DNA of 39,668 nt, from positions 1-39,668 of the forward strand of contig CAYNFR010000029.1 in NCBI GenBank assembly GCA_964396595.1, written 5' to 3'. Within the stretch, counting starts at the first letter, position 1. Each line of letters opens with the position of its first letter. Below, in pieces: positions 17,007 through 25,169 of the stretch. The notes beneath the pieces are model-generated. The model saw nothing but the letters and a program-made list of their open reading frames with translations. It searched no databases and was not told where the DNA came from. Source of the DNA: CAYNFR01 sp964396595 (GTDB lineage: Bacteria; Bacteroidota; Bacteroidia; Chitinophagales; Saprospiraceae). The position numbers were made by a program, and so were the translations under genes.

Positions 17007-18341
17007 ATGAAAGAGATAAATAGACGTTCATTTATGAAAACCTCGGGTCTTGCGATCGGTGCTTCGGCTATCTCGATGCAAGTTCTTTCTGCCAAAGCTT
17101 ATATAGAGGGCAGTGACATTATAAAAGTCGGATTAATAGGTTGCGGTGGTAGAGGCACCGGCGCCGCCGCACAGGCTTTATTGGTAAAGGAAAACACACA
17201 ACTAGTCGCAATGGCCGATGCTTTCAGAGATCGATTAGACTCATGCTACAGCTCGCTCACAGATCCTAATTTTACTGATTGGTCTAGTTCAAAACCCATC
17301 AACCTCAATGCAAAGATAGATGTGCCTGAGGAGCATAAGTTTGTAGGATTTGACGCTTATAAGAAGGTAATTGAGTTATCAGATGTCATCATTTTATGTA
17401 CACCTCCGGGTTTCAGACCCTTACATTTCGAAGAATGTGTTAAAGCTGGTAAACATGTTTTTATGGAGAAACCAGTAGCCGTTGATGCGCCTGGTGTACG
17501 CAGAGTTTTGGAATCAGCGGAGATAGCCAAGAGCAAAAAGTTGAATGTAGTGGTAGGACTACAGCGTCATTATCAGCGAGGATATCAGGATTGGGTAGAT
17601 ATGCTACAGAAAGGAGTGATAGGAGATATCACGGCCTCTAGAGTTTATTGGAACAGCAGTGGTGTTTGGATACATGCGCGAAGACCGGGTGAATCAGAAA
17701 TGGAATACCAGATGCGTAACTGGTACTATTTCAATTGGTTATGCGGTGATCATATTAATGAACAGCACATTCACAATATTGATGTAGGTAACTGGGTCAA
17801 GCAGGCTTATCCGATAAAGGCTTATGGCATGGGGGGTAGACAAGTAAGGGTAGGTAAAGATACCGGTGAGATTTTTGATCATCACTTTGTGGAATTTGAG
17901 TACGAAGACGGTTCATATATGTATTCTCAGTGTAAACACATCAAAGGTTGCGCTGACTTAGTATCTGAAGCTTTTCATGGCACAAATGGCACAGCACCAA
18001 AGCCGGGTGTCATTCTGTCGCGCAGTGGTCATACGATTATGAATCATGATTGGAAGGGTAACCCCAATCCTTATCAGGTGGAACATGATGAACTATTTGA
18101 TGCCGTTAGCAAAGGGGAGTATCGCTATGCAGACACGGAGAACGGCGCTAAGAGTACCATGACAGCTATCATGGGTAGAATGGCTACTTATGGAGGGCAA
18201 ATTGTAACGTGGGATGAAGCGATTAACTCTACCATTGATTTGATGCCCAAGCGTTTTGCATGGGATGCAGATCCGCCTATTATGCCTGATGCTCAGGGTA
18301 ATTATCCTATCGCGATTCCAGGTAGATCCAGGGTGGTATAG
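17007..18341 (+). CDS. Tat-exported Gfo/Idh/MocA family oxidoreductase
   Basis: This is a 444-residue NAD(P)-type oxidoreductase carrying a twin-arginine signal, NRRSFMKTSGLAIGASA (residues 5-21), so it is exported folded, probably with its cofactor bound. The Rossmann motif VGLIGCGGRGTG lies near residues 41-52, EKPVAVD near 155-161, and the C-terminal alpha/beta substrate domain after that (HINEQHIHNIDVGNW). Exported members of this family oxidise sugars or sugar acids, glucose-fructose oxidoreductase being the classic case, or act in 3-keto-glycoside pathways. The substrate here is not determinable. The apbE gene follows after five bases and a Tat-signal TIM-barrel isomerase after that, suggesting one periplasmic pathway. 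Confidence 0.92.
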   Translation: MKEINRRSFMKTSGLAIGASAISMQVLSAKAYIEGSDIIKVGLIGCGGRGTGAAAQALLVKENTQLVAMADAFRDRLDSCYSSLTDPNFTDWSSSKPINLNAKIDVPEEHKFVGFDAYKKVIELSDVIILCTPPGFRPLHFEECVKAGKHVFMEKPVAVDAPGVRRVLESAEIAKSKKLNVVVGLQRHYQRGYQDWVDMLQKGVIGDITASRVYWNSSGVWIHARRPGESEMEYQMRNWYYFNWLCGDHINEQHIHNIDVGNWVKQAYPIKAYGMGGRQVRVGKDTGEIFDHHFVEFEYEDGSYMYSQCKHIKGCADLVSEAFHGTNGTAPKPGVILSRSGHTIMNHDWKGNPNPYQVEHDELFDAVSKGEYRYADTENGAKSTMTAIMGRMATYGGQIVTWDEAINSTIDLMPKRFAWDADPPIMPDAQGNYPIAIPGRSRVV

Positions 18342-18346
18342 CTGTA

Positions 18347-19315
18347 ATGCGCGCAGTAGGCTACTTCATTATCTTGCTATACGTGCATGTTACTCATGCG
18401 CAGGAGTCTCATTGTTTCAAGGATAGTAGGGTAGTTATGGGTACTAAGTGGGAGTTTGTGATTTATCATACAGAAGAGCAGCCAGTTCAGAAAGATGTGA
18501 ACGAAGCTTGGTCGTATTTGTCAATGATGGATTCTCTATGGAGCAATTTCCGTGAGGATAGCGAAATCAGTCTATTGTCCAGCAGGGCCGGAACGGGCCA
18601 ATGGACGGAAGTGCATGAAAAGAGTTTGACATTATACCAGAAGTCATTGGACTATTACAAACTCTCGGATGGAATGTTTGACATAACCGTCGGCCCATTA
18701 ACTAAGCTATGGAGGAAGGCTTTCAAAATAAAAACTTGGCCGGAGCCGGCCAATATTCTTGAAGCATTAAATAAAGTGGGATTGCAGTATTTCGAGATAT
18801 CAGAAGATGGCAATATGATAAGATTACTTAAGCCTGGAATGTCGCTTGACTTAGGCGGTATCGCCAAAGGATATGCTATTCAACTATTGAAGGAGTTTTT
18901 TCAAGCAAGAGATTATCCTGCCATACTGATTAATGGTGGAGGGGATATATGTGTAGGATCAAGTCCGCCGAATGGAGAGTACTGGTCAGTAGCCATTCTA
19001 TCTGGTGAGAATCCTAAGGGCTATGCGTATGTAAAAAAGCAAATTGAGCACACCTGTGTGGCGACATCAGGCAGCACCTATCAATTTATCGAGCATCAAG
19101 GCGATATTTATCATCATCATATAGATCCTAAAACTGGCTTGCCGACTAAGAATATTCACCAAGTATCTGTGAGTGTATCAAATGGGCTTGATGCTGATGT
19201 GATAAGCACAATACTAGTATTAAACCGCGAATGTAAAATATCAGGAAAAGATTTCATCTTATGGGATATAAGCTATAACAAGTTAAATATTACAAGTACA
19301 TCATCATCTTATTGA
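18347..19315 (+). CDS. apbE: FAD:protein FMN transferase (ApbE family)
   Basis: This is a 322-residue exported protein with a signal peptide ending THAQ (about residue 18). ApbE enzymes covalently attach FMN from FAD to a threonine or serine of exported flavoproteins, using Mg2+. Family motifs are visible: VMGTKWEFVIY near the start, SDGMFDITVGPL, SLDLGGIAKGYA, NGGGDICVGS, HHIDPKTGLPT, and ADVISTILV, which replaces the usual ADALAT. The Asp of the last motif is kept. The C-terminus after it is short and Ser/Thr-rich. It is wedged five bases after the Gfo/Idh/MocA gene and 26 before the isomerase gene. No protein with an FMN-binding (NqrC/RnfG-type) domain is encoded in the window, so its target is unknown. 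Confidence 0.92.
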   Translation: MRAVGYFIILLYVHVTHAQESHCFKDSRVVMGTKWEFVIYHTEEQPVQKDVNEAWSYLSMMDSLWSNFREDSEISLLSSRAGTGQWTEVHEKSLTLYQKSLDYYKLSDGMFDITVGPLTKLWRKAFKIKTWPEPANILEALNKVGLQYFEISEDGNMIRLLKPGMSLDLGGIAKGYAIQLLKEFFQARDYPAILINGGGDICVGSSPPNGEYWSVAILSGENPKGYAYVKKQIEHTCVATSGSTYQFIEHQGDIYHHHIDPKTGLPTKNIHQVSVSVSNGLDADVISTILVLNRECKISGKDFILWDISYNKLNITSTSSSY

Positions 19316-19341
19316 ATTATCAATTTTAAAACTATTCATTT

Positions 19342-20262
19342 ATGAAAAGAAGAAACTTTCTGACTGCGGCTTCCTTATCCATTCCTGCTGTCGCTTGCGC
19401 CACTCCAAAAAGCATGAATTTTGTTTCACCGAAGACACATACCGCACAGCGATTTAAAATGAAGTTTGCCCCGCATATTGGAATGTTTGAGAATCACGCA
19501 GGCAAAGATCCGGTCGATCAACTGAAGTTTATGGCGGATCAAGGATTTTCGGCATTCGAAGATAATGACATGAAGAACCGTGATATCTCCCTGCAAGAGC
19601 GGATGGCATCAGCCATGGCTTCACTCAACATTGAGATGGGAGTATTTGTAGCTCATAAAATATATTGGGCAGATCCAAATCTGACCAGCGGTCGTCAAGA
19701 CTGGCGAGATGAATTTCTCGATCATATACGAAGTTCTGTGGATGTAGCTCGTCGCGTTAATGCAAAATGGATGACTGTAGTGCCGGGTTTTGTTGATCTG
19801 CGACTTGATGAAGGATATCAGACAGCCAATGTAGTAGAAAGCCTTAGACAAGCGTCTGCTATCTTAGAGCCACATGGTCTTGTCATGGTGCTTGAGCCAC
19901 TTAATTTCCGTGATCATCCCGGTCAATTTCTGAATAAAATTGCACAGGCTTATACCATCTGCAGAGCAGTGAACAGCCCATCTTGCAAAATCTTATTTGA
20001 TATCTATCATCAACAAATTCATGAAGGAAATATCATACCGAATATTGACAAGGCATGGAGCGAAATAGCCTACTTTCAGATAGGAGACAACCCCGGTCGC
20101 AAAGAACCTACGACTGGCGAGATTAATTACGCTAACATCTTTAAGCACTTGCATAGTAAAGGATTTGACGGAATCCTAGGTATGGAGCATGGCAACTATC
20201 ACAAAGGTCTCGAAGGGGAAGTGAAGCTTTTAGAAGCTTATCGATCCGTCGATATTACATGA
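19342..20262 (+). CDS. Tat-signal TIM-barrel sugar isomerase/epimerase (hydroxypyruvate isomerase-like)
   Basis: This is a 306-residue protein whose start, MKRRNFLTAASLSIPAVACA, is a twin-arginine signal. The VAC at residues 17-19 could make it a Tat lipoprotein. The rest is an AP-endonuclease-2-like TIM barrel closest to the hydroxypyruvate isomerase group: VLEPLNFRDHPG, ILFDIYHQQIHEGN, FQIGDNPGRKEPTTGEINY and ILGMEHG. The glutamates in LEPLN and GMEHG match the catalytic metal-binding pair. Export makes cytosolic hydroxypyruvate isomerisation unlikely, and a keto-sugar isomerase, epimerase or lyase is more plausible. It closes a tight operon with the Gfo/Idh/MocA and ApbE genes. Confidence 0.87.
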   Translation: MKRRNFLTAASLSIPAVACATPKSMNFVSPKTHTAQRFKMKFAPHIGMFENHAGKDPVDQLKFMADQGFSAFEDNDMKNRDISLQERMASAMASLNIEMGVFVAHKIYWADPNLTSGRQDWRDEFLDHIRSSVDVARRVNAKWMTVVPGFVDLRLDEGYQTANVVESLRQASAILEPHGLVMVLEPLNFRDHPGQFLNKIAQAYTICRAVNSPSCKILFDIYHQQIHEGNIIPNIDKAWSEIAYFQIGDNPGRKEPTTGEINYANIFKHLHSKGFDGILGMEHGNYHKGLEGEVKLLEAYRSVDIT

Positions 20263-20417
20263 TTATGACGAGGATTTATGGTGAATTTATCTAAAGTTAC
20301 GGATCGATCATCTAAAGTTTTTAATAGACTATTCACCCTTGAATAAAGTTTCTTTCCTTTCAACAGATAAACACAACATGTAAACACTATAGGCCAAAAT
20401 AACCAAATAGCTACCAT

Positions 20418-21755
20418 TTATTTACAATTAAGCTCATGCTGACTAGCGTAGTCATTATTGGGAAAGCACAAACCACTGAGTGTCCTGCCTGGCACATATC
20501 GTGCTAGGTGGGGATCGTATAAAGCCCGACTCACAAAGGCTTCTAGTTCATGCATTTCTGTATCCGTAAGACCCAGAGGCTTGAAATGATCAGCAAGTTG
20601 AGATTGAGGAACATTGGGATTCTGAGCTATGGCGTTATTTTTATATTGGATTACCTCCATAACTGATGTTAACGATCCACCATGTCCATAAAATGGCGAG
20701 TCCTTCAAGTTGTATAACTGTGGCACTTTAAATTTATAAAGATCTCCCGATATACCTGTGAATCCCGCTCTGCCTAAGTGCTCCGGATTATCCGCCTTAA
20801 CGTTTATACCCTTAGCAGAATCCAGATCTTTCATTCCAATAGCATGAAACTCCATTTTTGCAAGACTAGGACCATTGTGACAGCTATTGCATTGGCCTTT
20901 ACCAAAAAACACCATAGCACCTCGTTTTTGCTCTTCTGTCATAGCACCGTGGTCTCCTCTCAGCCACCGTTGAAATGGCGCCTCGTTTGCAAGTAATGTT
21001 CGCTCGTACGCGGCGATAGCTAGTCCGGCTGTAACATTGGAATAACGCTCAGACTCCGGCCAATCACTAAAAGCTTCGTCAAAGTAAACTTTGTACCCAT
21101 TGGCTTTAGCAGCTTCAGGGGTAACTAGAATTCGGTGAACTCCCAATCCTGCAATAGCTTGAATTTCTGGGCCTTCAAAACCAAGAAAATTGTTCTCCTT
21201 CGGTGTTCCGCGTGTCCAGGCTGCTTCAGTACCAATGTTCAATGCTGTCGCACCAAATTGTCCATTCCATAATACATTTTTCTGGTAGGCTATATTTAGT
21301 GCACTTGGTGTACGAATAGGTTGAACATCCACTAAACTGTGATCAAGATGGTTTTCAACAACCCGACCTTCTCCGCGAACCCCAAATCCGATGCCACCAT
21401 CTCCGATGCCTTGAATAACGCCGGCTTGAAATCCTGCCTTTACATGATGACATGAAGCACAAGTGTAAGTCTTCTTAAAATCATCAAAATGACCAACCGT
21501 ACTAAAGTCCGCTTCATGAAAAAGCAACTCTCCGAGATGAACTTTACTTACAGAGAGGGTATTTTTTGGATCAGATGGTATCTGACTAAAATCTCTCGAT
21601 CCGGGTAATTTATAAGATGATAAACCCAATGAAAACGGCGATGTATTTATCGCGAATTTTAGATCTTTGTCAATATCAGGCTCATCAGATGTACATGAGC
21701 TCACAGATAACAATATAATGACGCAAGGCCAGAGAAGGTTGGTTCGACGTAACAT
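20418..21755 (-). CDS. Di-haem cytochrome c peroxidase-family lipoprotein (CcpA/MauG-like)
   Basis: This is a 445-residue periplasm-facing lipoprotein. The leader ends LSVSSC, with Cys21 as lipid site followed by TSDEPD, an acidic stretch seen in Bacteroidota surface lipoproteins. There are two c-type haem sites, CASCH at 99-103 (high-potential type position) and CNSCH at 289-293, with a candidate axial Met308 in FHAIGM. The family reduces H2O2 with electrons from small cytochromes, or oxidises protein cofactors (MauG). The open frame begins at 21815, but the ATG at 21755 starts the lipoprotein signal and avoids overlap with the HExxH gene. It is last in the VWA-MoxR-HExxH series, 46 bases behind it, with an imperfect palindrome in the gap. 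Confidence 0.92.
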   Translation of the reverse strand: MLRRTNLLWPCVIILLSVSSCTSDEPDIDKDLKFAINTSPFSLGLSSYKLPGSRDFSQIPSDPKNTLSVSKVHLGELLFHEADFSTVGHFDDFKKTYTCASCHHVKAGFQAGVIQGIGDGGIGFGVRGEGRVVENHLDHSLVDVQPIRTPSALNIAYQKNVLWNGQFGATALNIGTEAAWTRGTPKENNFLGFEGPEIQAIAGLGVHRILVTPEAAKANGYKVYFDEAFSDWPESERYSNVTAGLAIAAYERTLLANEAPFQRWLRGDHGAMTEEQKRGAMVFFGKGQCNSCHNGPSLAKMEFHAIGMKDLDSAKGINVKADNPEHLGRAGFTGISGDLYKFKVPQLYNLKDSPFYGHGGSLTSVMEVIQYKNNAIAQNPNVPQSQLADHFKPLGLTDTEMHELEAFVSRALYDPHLARYVPGRTLSGLCFPNNDYASQHELNCK

Positions 21756-21765
21756 GATAGTATAA

Positions 21766-21783
21766 TTGTCGTCTAGTAGACAA
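21766..21783. promoter_or_regulatory. Imperfect palindrome upstream of the peroxidase gene
   Basis: TTGTCGTCTAGTAGACAA is an 18-bp dyad with seven of nine pairs complementary (mismatches at the sixth and seventh). It lies 11-28 bases upstream of the peroxidase ATG. A regulator site is possible; no regulator family can be named. Confidence 0.3.
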
Positions 21784-21801
21784 AAGAATAATATATTTCC
21801 C

Positions 21802-22227
21802 CTAGTTGCTGACAATATTTTTTTGCCACTTAGTCAATGATTCGGGCAATTCAGAAGGATAATTTGATTCCGGCCAGTATTCTCTAACAAAGAAGGCTCG
21901 ACTGAGCTGGTTAGCCCATATTTCTGTCCAATAATTGCTGTGTGGCAATGGTGGTTTAAAAAACGTACTTCTGATGGCACTCAGAAAGCTAGGTATCCCC
22001 ACATATAAGTAGAACTTCAGTAATCCGAGCTTCCTGGCTTGCAAAAAATGTCCGTATTCATGCATCAGTATGGGAGGTAATGGGGCGATTGGTACATTAT
22101 GTACTCCTACAACGATTGCAAATGGAGGTAATGCCATCCCATAAGAGCACTCCCCGACACCAAGCAGACTAATATTATATACGCGTACGTCCTCGATTTT
22201 GCCTACATACCGCAACCAGAAATTCAT
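21802..22227 (-). CDS. Small HExxH zincin-like protein
   Basis: This is a 141-residue protein without a clear signal peptide. The segment PPILMHEYGHFLQARKLG (His56, Glu57, His60) is a metalloprotease-type zinc motif, and YWTEIWANQLSRAF supplies Glu102 as a possible third ligand. Around them are hydrophobic stretches (LPPFAIVVGV and FYLYVGIPSFLSAI). Similar small HEYGH proteins occur in Bacteroidota, but I know of no assigned substrate. The gene starts 15 bases after the MoxR-type ATPase and is followed by the peroxidase, so it belongs to this cluster. Protease activity is inferred from the motif only. Confidence 0.8.
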   Translation of the reverse strand: MNFWLRYVGKIEDVRVYNISLLGVGECSYGMALPPFAIVVGVHNVPIAPLPPILMHEYGHFLQARKLGLLKFYLYVGIPSFLSAIRSTFFKPPLPHSNYWTEIWANQLSRAFFVREYWPESNYPSELPESLTKWQKNIVSN

Positions 22228-22242
22228 TGAAATTCTACCAGA

Positions 22243-23754
22243 TTAAAAGATATCGTTAATGTCAAGATCATCATCCTCGTCTTCATCGAGATTTTCGAAC
22301 ATATTTGCCAAGGGATCGGTAAAGACAAATTTATTTATCAAGATATTTTTACCAAGGTTGTCCGTAACTGCTAAGCCTTGTAAAATCAACTCCATATAAA
22401 AGTATCTGTCTTCAGCTGTTTTAGTATGTATCGCTGCGATCTGTGATAGGCCTTGTACCGAGTCAAGTTTTTGCTTGAAACTGATATCGCTTTCGTCATT
22501 CAATAAGTCAATCACATTCCCAGCAGCAAACCAATTTTTCACTTCCGTATAATATTCCTCCTCTTTTTTTGATAACTTGTCCGGATTAGGGAAGAACTCA
22601 AGGAACATTTCTTTGATTGATTCCTCCATTAATTTGATAGCTACATCATAAGGTCCTTCTATTTCGCCCTCGTAAACAAGCTCAACCTTTCCTGTTATGG
22701 ATGGAACAATACCCCAAAAATCGGTAATGCGAACTGATGTCGATAATTGACCATTGATGAGCATTCGTCGTTCTGCAGCACTTATGAGATTTTCACGAGC
22801 ACTTATGCTCAATCTTGCGGAAACGCCTGAGCTATCATCAATTAACTCGCTTTCTCTAGCTTGAAAAGATATTAATTCGATTAAAGATTTAATTTCTTCA
22901 TGAATAAAAATGCACTCTTGTTGAGCAGGAGCTATCTTGGCTTCCTGATCTGTGATCGCTTGCGCAATATTTAGCTCTTTTGGATAATGAGTTAATATTT
23001 GACTTTGGATACGATCTTTTAGTGGCGTTACAATGCTACCTCGATTAGTATAATCTTCCGGATTGGCTGTAAATACAAATTGAATATCCAATGGAAATCT
23101 TAGATTAAATCCTCTGATCTGAAGATCTCCTTCTTGTAATATATTAAAAAGTGAAACTTGGATTCGCGCCTGTAGATCCGGTAGTTCATTTAGGACAAAG
23201 ATACATCTGTGAGATCGCGGCACTAAACCAAAATGTATCACTCTCTGATCAGCATAGGATAATTTTAAACTCGCTGCTTTTATGGGGTCTACATCTCCTA
23301 TAAGATCAGCAACACTGACATCCGGGGTTGCTAGTTTTTCAACATAGCGATCGCTACGATGAAGCCAGTATATGGGTGTATCATCTTGATGTTTTAAAAT
23401 TAATTCTTTGGCAAAGTGAGATATTGGAGCGAGTGGATCATCATTTATCTCTGAACCTTCTACCACAGGTATATACTCATCAAGAAGTTCTGTCATTTTG
23501 CGCGCTATACGCGTTTTAGCTTGACCTCTTAACCCCAATAGAAGTATATTGTGTCTTGATAATATAGCTCGTTCAATATCCGGAATAACGGTATCTTCAA
23601 AACCTATTATTCCTGAAAAAATCGGCTGTTTATTTTTTAATTTATCTATCAAATTTGAGCGCAACTCTTCCTTAATCGTTTTGGGTTGATATCCTGCTTT
23701 TTTAAGCCCTCCGAGTGTTTTAATATTTGTTATATTCGTGATCCTTCTCGCCAT
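22243..23754 (-). CDS. MoxR-type AAA+ ATPase (Mg-chelatase I-like)
   Basis: This is a 503-residue cytoplasmic AAA+ protein, longer than the usual 320-350 for MoxR. Walker A is GLRGQAKT (74-81), Walker B is IFVLNE (185-190) with Asn-Glu in place of Asp-Glu, sensor 1 is TANPEDY (Asn231), and an arginine-finger candidate is in LKDRIQ (Arg248). The typical chelatase-type insert with DLIGDVDP lies near 150-157. The C-terminal 150 residues are an extension ending in a very acidic tail (NLDEDEDDDLD). MoxR ATPases pair with VWA proteins as chaperones for metal insertion or complex maturation. The VWA partner ends two bases before this start, and the HExxH gene follows 15 bases after. Confidence 0.92.
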   Translation of the reverse strand: MARRITNITNIKTLGGLKKAGYQPKTIKEELRSNLIDKLKNKQPIFSGIIGFEDTVIPDIERAILSRHNILLLGLRGQAKTRIARKMTELLDEYIPVVEGSEINDDPLAPISHFAKELILKHQDDTPIYWLHRSDRYVEKLATPDVSVADLIGDVDPIKAASLKLSYADQRVIHFGLVPRSHRCIFVLNELPDLQARIQVSLFNILQEGDLQIRGFNLRFPLDIQFVFTANPEDYTNRGSIVTPLKDRIQSQILTHYPKELNIAQAITDQEAKIAPAQQECIFIHEEIKSLIELISFQARESELIDDSSGVSARLSISARENLISAAERRMLINGQLSTSVRITDFWGIVPSITGKVELVYEGEIEGPYDVAIKLMEESIKEMFLEFFPNPDKLSKKEEEYYTEVKNWFAAGNVIDLLNDESDISFKQKLDSVQGLSQIAAIHTKTAEDRYFYMELILQGLAVTDNLGKNILINKFVFTDPLANMFENLDEDEDDDLDINDIF

Positions 23755-23756
23755 TT

Positions 23757-24860
23757 TTAATTTCTCTTCTTTCGTTTATTATTTTTGTAATCCATAAATA
23801 TAAATCCGCCCAATCCATGAATGCCGCTATAAAATGCTTTGCCATTATTGGCTTGCGTAAATTGGTCGACGAATTGTCTTAAGTAACCATCGCTGGCTAT
23901 CATAAATGTTGTAATAGGTATATTTAACTTGCGACATTTAGTGGCTAAAGCCAATGTCCTATTGACTATCTTTCGATCAAGTCCAAAGGCATTTTTATAA
24001 TATTTTTTTCCTATTTTTATACAGGTGGGTTTGCCATCTGTAATCATCATAATCTGCTTATTGGGATTTTTTCTTTTACGAAGAATATCCATAGCAAGCT
24101 CAAGTCCGGCAACAGTGTTAGTATGATAAGGGCCAACTTGTAAGTAAGGTAGATCTTTGAGTTCTACCCTCCATGCATCATTACCAAATACGATGATATC
24201 TAGGGTGTCTTTGGGATAACGGGTGCGAATTAATTCCGCTAGTGCCATAGCCACTTTTTTGGCCGGTGTGATTCTATCTTCGCCATACAATATCATGGAG
24301 TGCGAGATATCTATCATCAACACAGTCGAACTTTGTGTTTTGAAAAAAGTTTCGTGAACTTCCAGATCTTCTTGCGTGAGTATAAATTCGTTTAGTCCAT
24401 GTCTGATTTGGGCATTGCGCAATGATTCACTGACGGCGATGTTATTGATGTCATCCCCAAATTGAAACGGCTTGAGTTCTGATGTGTATTCATCACCTCT
24501 GCCGGATTTCTGCGTGATGTGATTACCGGTCTTAGATTTGCTCAATTGATCAAAAATATCATCTAAGGCATTCTTTCTCAACTCAATTTCCATCTTGGTT
24601 GTAGGTCTGAACGGATCATTTTTGCCGTTATCCTGACTTATGTATGCTTTTTCAATAAGCTCTTGAATAAAATCTGCTACACCATACTCGGGGGTAGTCA
24701 GCTTGTAGTGCTTGTCTAGTTCAGTTAGCCATGTAAGTGCCTCTGAGACATCTCCCGATGTATAGACGATTAAGTCCTTGAATATCTTCAACAACTTATC
24801 GAAGATACTTTGACCTTCGGATCCGTGATTCTCGAAGGCAGAAAAACGCAAACCGATCAT
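23757..24860 (-). CDS. VWA-domain protein, partner of MoxR ATPase
   Basis: This is a 367-residue cytoplasmic protein. Residues 1-170 are a helical, charged region without a recognised domain. Residues 178-350 are a von Willebrand A domain with a complete metal-ion-dependent adhesion site: DISHS at 184-188, a threonine in HTNTVAG (247-249), and Asp275 in MITDGKPT. The C-terminus is basic (NNKRKKRN). VWA proteins next to MoxR ATPases act as substrate-binding or scaffold partners, as ChlD does with ChlI or CoxE with CoxD. It is the first gene of the minus-strand cluster, and its stop is two bases from the ATPase start, which suggests translational coupling. Confidence 0.93.
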   Translation of the reverse strand: MIGLRFSAFENHGSEGQSIFDKLLKIFKDLIVYTSGDVSEALTWLTELDKHYKLTTPEYGVADFIQELIEKAYISQDNGKNDPFRPTTKMEIELRKNALDDIFDQLSKSKTGNHITQKSGRGDEYTSELKPFQFGDDINNIAVSESLRNAQIRHGLNEFILTQEDLEVHETFFKTQSSTVLMIDISHSMILYGEDRITPAKKVAMALAELIRTRYPKDTLDIIVFGNDAWRVELKDLPYLQVGPYHTNTVAGLELAMDILRKRKNPNKQIMMITDGKPTCIKIGKKYYKNAFGLDRKIVNRTLALATKCRKLNIPITTFMIASDGYLRQFVDQFTQANNGKAFYSGIHGLGGFIFMDYKNNKRKKRN

Positions 24861-25169
24861 ACTCTTTCAGATGTAATTTGTGTGCAAGTTATCATATTGT
24901 GACATAGCCCGCATGATCTTAATGGAGGAATAACACATATTGTTGTGTGAGGTAGAATAGTTCTTTCGTTTAGCGGCTATCGCACAGATATTTTGCTCTT
25001 ACTTAGTTTTGACAAATAGATGACATATTAGTTATGTAAGCTAATAAGTTATTGATTATCTTCGAGTTTACCCTAGGTAGTTATTAATATTCTGTAAGTT
25101 TTGAGATACACGATGTCCTGAGAACAAGTATATTGTGTTACCATTATTTTTTAAACTAACTCAACCCTT
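24861..25169. other. 309-base divergent intergenic region
   Basis: No coding frame or RNA gene is visible between the VWA gene and the repeat-protein gene. It must hold two divergent promoters, but neither is clear. On the plus strand a degenerate candidate is ATATTTTG at 24988-24995, followed by CTC, with TCG 19 bases upstream. A TTTG at 25100-25103 has only TATATTG (25129-25135) at an over-long spacing. On the minus strand TAACTTGC (24891-24884) is a near match. Short dyads ACACA/TGTGT and ACATA/TATGT also occur and are unremarkable. Confidence 0.4.

Noticed and set aside
20289..20319. Direct repeat ATCTAAAGTT (20289-20298 and 20310-20319), two helical turns apart
   Set aside because: It lies between two convergent gene ends where no promoter is expected, and the sequence is AT-rich and short.
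21756..21815. Longer start of the peroxidase at 21815
   Set aside because: It would overlap the HExxH gene and bury the lipoprotein signal 20 residues inside the protein.
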